The notes beneath the pieces were generated by a model that saw nothing but the letters and a program-made list of their open reading frames with translations, searched no databases and had not been told where the DNA came from. Position numbers and translations under genes: made by a program. This document shows positions 33,601-34,804 of a DNA stretch of 34,804 nt, piece after piece (the first letter of the stretch is position 1; every line of letters starts with the position of its first letter). Source of the stretch: Pseudomonadota bacterium (GTDB lineage Bacteria; Pseudomonadota; Alphaproteobacteria; Reyranellales; Reyranellaceae); the NCBI GenBank assembly GCA_018240695.1, contig JAFEFH010000022.1:1-34804 (forward strand), written 5' to 3'.

Positions 33601-34804
33601 GCGTCCGACGGGCTGCCCGCCGTGATCGAGGTCCAGGTCGTGCCGTTCCAGTACTGCCACGAACCCTGCGTCGAGGCGTTGGCCGTGTCGCCCACGATGG
33701 CGACGCCGGCCAGCGTGTTGGCATGCGAGCCGTTGCCGTCCGGCACCTCGTCCGCCGTGTCGCTGAAGCTGCCGCCGAACAACGTGGTGACCGTGGCGCC
33801 CGTCGGCGAGGCCGTGTCTTCCGGCGTGCTGGCGAGGTTCACCGTCGTCGTGCTGGCGATCGGCGCATCGTTGACCGCCGGCACCACCGTGCCGATCGAG
33901 ATCGTGCCCGAAGACCATTCGCTGGTCGTGCCGATGTTGGCCGAAACGTCCGTCAGCCCATTGGTCACGCCCGTCGAGCCGTCCGAGATGTGCGCCGTCA
34001 GCGCGCCCGGCGTGCCGTTCCAGTTGGCCACCGGGTTGAACCGGATCGCCGTCGTGTCGGTCAGCACCAGCGCGTTGCTGTTGCCGAGGCCCGTCGTCGG
34101 GATGTCGACCCAGGTCGCGCCGTTATAGTACTGCCACTTGCCCTGCGTCGTCGGGTCCGCCGCATTGCCCGTGATCGCGATGCCCGTCCGGCCGGTGCCC
34201 GTCGAGCCGCCGGTGATCGTGTCGGCCGTGGCGTCGTCGTAGTTCACCGTGCCTTGCGCGATCAGCGTCGCCACCGTCGTGCCCGTCGAACTCGTCGTGT
34301 CCTCGTTCGGATGCGGCAGGTCCGCCGTCCCCGACACGATCGGCGAATCGTTCACCGCCGTGACGCTGCTCTTCAGCTGGACGGTGCCGGCGCTGATCGC
34401 CGTGATGCCGCCATTGGTCGAGACGTCGACGCGGTCCGTGGTCAGGGCCGGGTTGGTGATCGCACCGGCAGAATTGTCGATCACGCGCACCGTCAGCGCG
34501 CCCGGCGTGCCGTTCCAGTTGTGCGCCGGAACGAACTCGACCCGCGCGCTGGTGTTCAGCACGAGGGCGCTGCTGTCGGACAGGCCCGTGGTCGGGATGT
34601 CGTTCCAGGTCGTGCCGCCGTCGGTCGAGTAGCGCCAAACGCCGTGCGTCGGATCGGTCTCGGCGTTGCCGGTGATGGCGATGCCGGCCAACGTGTTGGC
34701 CGACGAGCCGCCAGTCACCTGGTCGGTCGTGTCGCTGAAGTGACCGGTGAACAGGTTGCCCACCGTGTCGCCCGAGGTCGTCGACTGCACGGTGTCTTCC
34801 GGCA
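30675..34804 (-). CDS. Giant repetitive surface/secreted protein with cadherin-like repeats (5' end outside window)
   Basis: The frame is open to the right edge, so the start is missing; 1375 complete codons are visible. At least six related repeats of about 140-175 residues follow one another, each with (F)SDT-like, G-I-A-I-T-G-N, W-x-Y, N-W-N-G-T-P-G-A-L-T-V-R, D-V-S-T-N-G-G and N-D-A-P motifs. A different cadherin-like unit is inserted after the fourth. Then comes a dystroglycan-type cadherin (CADG)-like domain (L-P-P-W-L-F-F-D then F-T-G-T-P-P), a Pro/Gly-rich segment, and a 30-residue amphipathic C-terminus. No GGxGxD RTX repeats are seen. It is probably the substrate exported by the downstream operon and acts as an adhesin. 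Confidence 0.88.
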   Translation of the reverse strand, partial: PEDTVQSTTSGDTVGNLFTGHFSDTTDQVTGGSSANTLAGIAITGNAETDPTHGVWRYSTDGGTTWNDIPTTGLSDSSALVLNTSARVEFVPAHNWNGTPGALTVRVIDNSAGAITNPALTTDRVDVSTNGGITAISAGTVQLKSSVTAVNDSPIVSGTADLPHPNEDTTSSTGTTVATLIAQGTVNYDDATADTITGGSTGTGRTGIAITGNAADPTTQGKWQYYNGATWVDIPTTGLGNSNALVLTDTTAIRFNPVANWNGTPGALTAHISDGSTGVTNGLTDVSANIGTTSEWSSGTISIGTVVPAVNDAPIASTTTVNLASTPEDTASPTGATVTTLFGGSFSDTADEVPDGNGSHANTLAGVAIVGDTANASTQGSWQYWNGTTWTSITAGSPSDANAIVLSKDAMIRFVPVANWNGTPGGLTVRLIDSSTESVAGTTGAALSAGGAAAITGVDVSTNGGTTAISAAITPLATTVTAVNDAPVPTGTSVTLVTQGDTVTNLFTSHFSDTTDQVTGGSSANTFTGIAITGNAADPTTQGVWQYSVDGGAHYVDIPTTLSETSGLVLPDSAKIQFVGVPGYTGTPGGLTVHVIDGSTDVSIPGVGTGASLHNGTTAYSGVDISANDGGITAISSATLPFNTIVAGSVAGSFVEPNDSATGTAAEIAAQVPVNNTVILNQAPTNIYTQATFQITGAYQNGEDVLAFTNDGTNMGDIVGSFNAATGTITLTSSTATGAQWQAALRAIQYYDTSDSPHTADRTVTMSIVNNGTSQALGTATVSVTAVDDSPVLDNTVAESLPHGTEDAVGAPSGTGMGFLVSTILVGNVTDPDGANAHDAVAGGTDGIAVVGADTTQGSWWYQLNGSSTWVQFASSSMTAISGSNALHLQADAKIYFQPTTANWNGTLPAALSYRAWDRSDSAADGSLSALPSGLGSGVNTAGAAYSSAIKVLPLTVDPVNDAPIATGTASLTPVTAGNPPASATVSELFTSTFNDQTDQVTGGSSANTLAGIAITGNSATPGQGTWKYSLDNGTTWVEIVPDDVSLTTALILPNTAKIEFVAAGGFSGSPGALAVHLIDSSNGAVTFSASTDVSTNGGITAISADPVPLRTTINPVPNNPNPPIPANDYLTSMSAYANSMGGYSVFTGGIANEWLMGENVFRVMEVGLPGVANVSADVFYGSVPKQNLTFEAVNLSGGALPPWLFFDVATLRFTGTPPEGSEGTIDVRVIARDFKGHEAVADVHIVVMREQTEILGLLRTSANDRPPITVPKAPTGDQAPSPGNGTPIILDNAPTTNAPPADAPPPPAGDGGAPQGGASPSGDALPTNGTPSGIDGQRQGSFGLSPQLREFSQAGRLARARGLLNALSAGPTAL
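31455..31874 (-). repeat. Cadherin-like repeat unit F
   Basis: 140 residues; the last complete repeat. Its 17-nt stretch at 31780-31796 is identical to units A and D. It is followed by a Pro/Asn linker to the CADG-like domain. Confidence 0.75.
31875..32390 (-). repeat. Cadherin-like repeat unit E (divergent)
   Basis: 172 residues; the most divergent unit, with G-I-A-V-V-G, N-W-N-G-T-L-P-A-A-L and N-D-A-P retained. Confidence 0.7.
32391..32840 (-). repeat. Distinct cadherin-like unit between repeats D and E
   Basis: 150 residues of another kind, with I-T-L-T-S-S-T-A, A-A-L-R-A-I-Q-Y-Y-D-T-S and A-D-R-T-V-T-M-S, the pattern of cadherin-like units in large adhesins, ending with V-D-D-S-P. Confidence 0.65.
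32841..33305 (-). repeat. Cadherin-like repeat unit D
   Basis: 155 residues. The start is near identical at DNA level to unit A; the usual N-D-A-P end is replaced by E-P-N-D-S-A, leading to a different domain. Confidence 0.75.
33306..33824 (-). repeat. Cadherin-like repeat unit C
   Basis: 173 residues, longer than its neighbours owing to an Ala/Gly-rich insertion after the D-S-S segment. Ends with N-D-A-P. Confidence 0.75.
33825..34304 (-). repeat. Cadherin-like repeat unit B
   Basis: 160 residues from E-D-T-T to the next T-P. Contains G-I-A-I-T-G-N-A, N-W-N-G-T-P-G-A-L-T and a final N-D-A-P. Confidence 0.75.
34305..34804 (-). repeat. Cadherin-like repeat unit A (partial at window edge)
   Basis: First visible unit. 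Shares a 35-nt identical stretch (34696-34730) with unit D, and ends with N-D-S-P before the E-D-T start of the next unit. Confidence 0.75.

Noticed and set aside
31455..34804. CRISPR-like or satellite repeats
   Set aside because: The periodicity is 420-520 bp, codon-aligned and diverged, so it reflects protein repeats and not short direct repeats with spacers.
30675..34804. RTX (GGxGxD) toxin repeats
   Set aside because: Gly-Gly-Ser-Ser and Asn-Gly-Gly motifs occur once per long repeat, not as tandem nonapeptides.

Overview
The window is high-GC DNA (about two-thirds G+C by eye) that is almost entirely coding: 29 genes, no RNA genes, no insertion sequences and no CRISPR array, with a largest gene-free gap of 258 bp (17734-17991). 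The gene families point to a free-living alphaproteobacterium of the Rhizobiales/Rhodospirillales type. They include a bacteriophytochrome with an HWE kinase and its heme oxygenase, a D-tartrate dehydratase close to the Bradyrhizobium enzyme, orphan Bug solute-binding proteins, a LivM-LivG fusion, and a TolC/HlyD export operon with a giant repeat protein. A Reyranella- or Bradyrhizobium-like host is my inference and is not proven by the sequence.

Layout. 1-1386 (+): the end of an SMP-30/gluconolactonase-like protein and an MFS transporter. 1379-4502 (-): a heme oxygenase-bacteriophytochrome operon, with a stand-alone receiver protein divergent from it (4607-4948, +). 4988-6151 (+): D(-)-tartrate dehydratase. 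6164-7989 (-): two translationally coupled paralogous lipoproteins of unknown function. 8142-9230 (-): a ChaA-type cation/proton exchanger. 9266-11225 (-): two tandem Bug/TctC solute-binding proteins. 11347-12999 (+): a YbaL-type cation/proton antiporter. 12996-17733 (-): a six-gene polar amino acid ABC transporter operon followed by an SDR, an aldo/keto reductase and a GST. 17992-18897 (+): a DUF2189-type membrane protein. 18898-23776 (-): a branched-chain amino acid/amide-type ABC operon with a fused permease-ATPase, and a divergent Crp/Fnr-family regulator (23909-24781, +). 24778-34804 (-): an envelope secretion operon running, in transcription order, giant repeat protein (start beyond the window), TolC-like lipoprotein, small HlyD/RND-type adaptor, GAF-HlyD protein, and M50 protease-HlyD protein.

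How the genes fit together. Heme oxygenase makes the biliverdin that the phytochrome binds, and the nearby receiver protein is a plausible output partner. The two ABC operons each have a high-expression binding-protein gene first; in the Liv-type operon a strong hairpin separates it from the membrane genes. The last operon is the most unusual. It has an outer-membrane channel, three adaptor-like proteins and a repetitive surface-protein substrate, but no ABC or RND pump is encoded with it. An M50 membrane protease fused to an HlyD domain and a cytosolic GAF domain fused to another HlyD domain occupy the place where a pump would be expected. This is the best candidate in the window for an incompletely described system.

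All five convergent gene junctions have gaps of 12 bp or less; three of them overlap at their stop codons.
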